Below are positions 63,262 through 64,000 of a stretch of DNA of 64,000 nt, piece by piece. Source of the stretch: Nitrosomonas sp. PY1 (lineage in GTDB: Bacteria; Pseudomonadota; Gammaproteobacteria; Burkholderiales; Nitrosomonadaceae); contig NZ_BQXC01000001.1 in the NCBI RefSeq assembly GCF_022836435.1, forward strand, positions 2,306,121 to 2,370,120, written 5' to 3'. The position numbers and the translations under genes are program-made. The notes under the pieces were generated by a model. That model worked only from the letters and a program-made list of their open reading frames with translations. It was not told where the DNA came from and did not search any database. The first letter of the stretch is position 1; the number at the start of each line of letters is the position of its first letter.

Positions 63262-63552
63262 ATGAATGATCGAGATAATTACTTCAAAAAAATTGAAACT
63301 AAGCTTGATGAATGGGACTCGGATATTGAAGAACTTACAGATAAATTGAAAACTGTCAGTGCCGACGCAACAATTGTGTTGAATAGCAAGCTGAAGCAAT
63401 TATCAAAAAAACGAAATGAAATCAGTGACAAACTCGAAGAATTGCGAGATGCCAGCGAGGATACTTGGGAGGATGTTCGCGACGATATCGAATCGACTTG
63501 GAAACAGGTTTCAACGGAATTTGACAATTTAGCAAATCGTTTAAAATCTTGA
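63262..63552 (+). CDS. Small coiled-coil protein
   Basis: The 96-residue protein is almost wholly helical and charged, with heptad-like spacing from KKIETKLDEWDSDIEELTDKL through LKQLSKKRNEISDKLEELRDA. No signal peptide or membrane segment is present. AGGAAAAAAC precedes the ATG. Similar short coiled-coil proteins are annotated in environmental bacteria beside DUF1328 and BON-domain genes, but no function is established. It lies between a Crp/Fnr gene and a DUF1328 gene. Confidence 0.75.
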   Translation: MNDRDNYFKKIETKLDEWDSDIEELTDKLKTVSADATIVLNSKLKQLSKKRNEISDKLEELRDASEDTWEDVRDDIESTWKQVSTEFDNLANRLKS

Positions 63553-63619
63553 TTTTGCTCTAGTTCTATATTAATACATAAGAAGTTTTACCAGACGTCA
63601 TTTTAATAGGAGATATCCT

Positions 63620-63787
63620 ATGTTTAACTGGGCCGTAACTTTTTTAATCATCGCTATCATTGCAGCTGTCTTGGGTTTTGGCAGTATTGCGGGGGCGTCT
63701 ATTGAGATGGCGAAAATAGCTTTCTTTATTGCCATTATATTAGCCGTGATCTTTTGGTTTCTCGGAAGACGAGGACCACCCGGATGA
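63620..63787 (+). CDS. DUF1328 small membrane protein (YtjA-like)
   Basis: A 55-residue protein with two TM segments: the N-terminal [20 protein letters not shown] and the second [15 protein letters not shown], ending RRGPPG. The spacing and the [12 protein letters not shown] linker match DUF1328/YtjA. AGGAGA precedes the ATG. The function of this family is unknown, and it is often found in stress-induced gene groups. Confidence 0.88.
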   Translation: MFNWAVTFLIIAIIAAVLGFGSIAGASIEMAKIAFFIAIILAVIFWFLGRRGPPG

Positions 63788-63860
63788 TTGCATCATACGC
63801 ACCTTGGATAAGATTGTTTTTCCAAGTAGAATTGAAAAGCTTTTAATAAAGCATAAAGCA

Positions 63861-63878
63861 CCCGTTGCATACAACGGG
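63861..63878. other. Hairpin between the DUF1328 gene and the last gene
   Basis: The arms CCCGTTG (63861-63867) and CAACGGG (63872-63878) pair perfectly around CATA. No T-tract follows, so it is not a typical terminator; it may be an RNA processing or stability element. Confidence 0.5.
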
Positions 63879-63940
63879 GGAATTGAACCCAATGAGATTT
63901 AAAAAAATACTTTATATAATATTCTGGGAAAGGAGTTCTT

Positions 63941-64000
63941 ATGAGAAGCAATCAATGTATTTCCAATCGTTTAAGTAGCATCATGACTGTACTTGTAATA
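63941..64000 (+). CDS. Start of a gene running off the right edge
   Basis: An ATG with a strong AAAGGAG site 10 bases upstream opens a frame of 20 codons to the edge, reading MRSNQCISNRLSSIMTVLVI. The start resembles a signal or membrane segment. The product cannot be assigned from this fragment. Confidence 0.6.
   Translation, partial: MRSNQCISNRLSSIMTVLVI

Overview
The window looks like chromosomal DNA of a moderately AT-rich betaproteobacterium, most likely Nitrosomonas or a close relative in the Nitrosomonadales. This is inferred from gene content and order: an H+-pyrophosphatase / PPi-dependent phosphofructokinase / adenylate kinase cassette, recA-recX-alaS, the hemH-hrcA and nadK-recN pairs, an rpoH preceded by a CIRCE-like palindrome, and a PEP-CTERM surface protein. 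No marker gene such as amoA or rRNA is present, so the assignment is not proven. Most of the window is housekeeping sequence with few mobile elements.

Layout. 1-3.8 kb: a secreted copper-radical oxidase with Ig-like domains (runs off the left edge) and a HAF-repeat secreted protein. 4-8.4 kb (minus): hppA, pfp and adk, a pyrophosphate-centred energy cassette; adk appears to start with AUU. 8.6-12.8 kb (plus): recA-recX-alaS. 13-17.5 kb: initiator tRNA, a DAACS symporter, hemF, aroC, tRNA-Arg and tRNA-Phe. 17.5-19 kb: a decayed accessory patch with a frameshifted DUF190 gene, then an intact stand-alone allophanate-hydrolase C-terminal-domain protein. 19-22 kb (minus): three-subunit transhydrogenase. 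22.3-28 kb: a Zur/Fur regulator, an M16 protease, then ftsY-ftsE-ftsX-rpoH. 28-30.9 kb: a LysR / pirin / DoxX group and a broken IS481-type transposase. 30.9-41.4 kb (minus): the complete ATP synthase operon atpIBEFHAGDC followed by glmU and glmS. 41.5-46.6 kb: hemH, hrcA, nadK, recN. 46.9-55 kb: a quinone-reductase-like MDR, thyA-folA, a PLP ornithine decarboxylase with a short upstream ORF, dcd, apbC/mrp, metG. 55-64 kb: a small SnoaL-like protein, a YggS protein, a glutathione peroxidase, a YpfJ-type metallopeptidase, a DUF533 protein, a second HAF-repeat protein with a PEP-CTERM tail, a Nudix hydrolase-mnmA pair, and a Crp/Fnr regulator followed by small stress-type envelope proteins.

How it fits together. 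The H+-pyrophosphatase carries the lysine typical of K+-independent enzymes. With PPi-PFK and adenylate kinase it links biosynthetic PPi to glycolytic flux, adenylate balance and the proton gradient; the ATP synthase and transhydrogenase also use that gradient. hrcA and a CIRCE-like site ahead of rpoH lie in the same window, which suggests HrcA control of sigma-32. thyA, folA and dcd cover dTMP synthesis. No clearly new multi-gene system was found. The best leads are the AUU start of adk, the copper-radical oxidase, the CIRCE-like element with an extra spacer base, and the short ORF ahead of ornithine decarboxylase.
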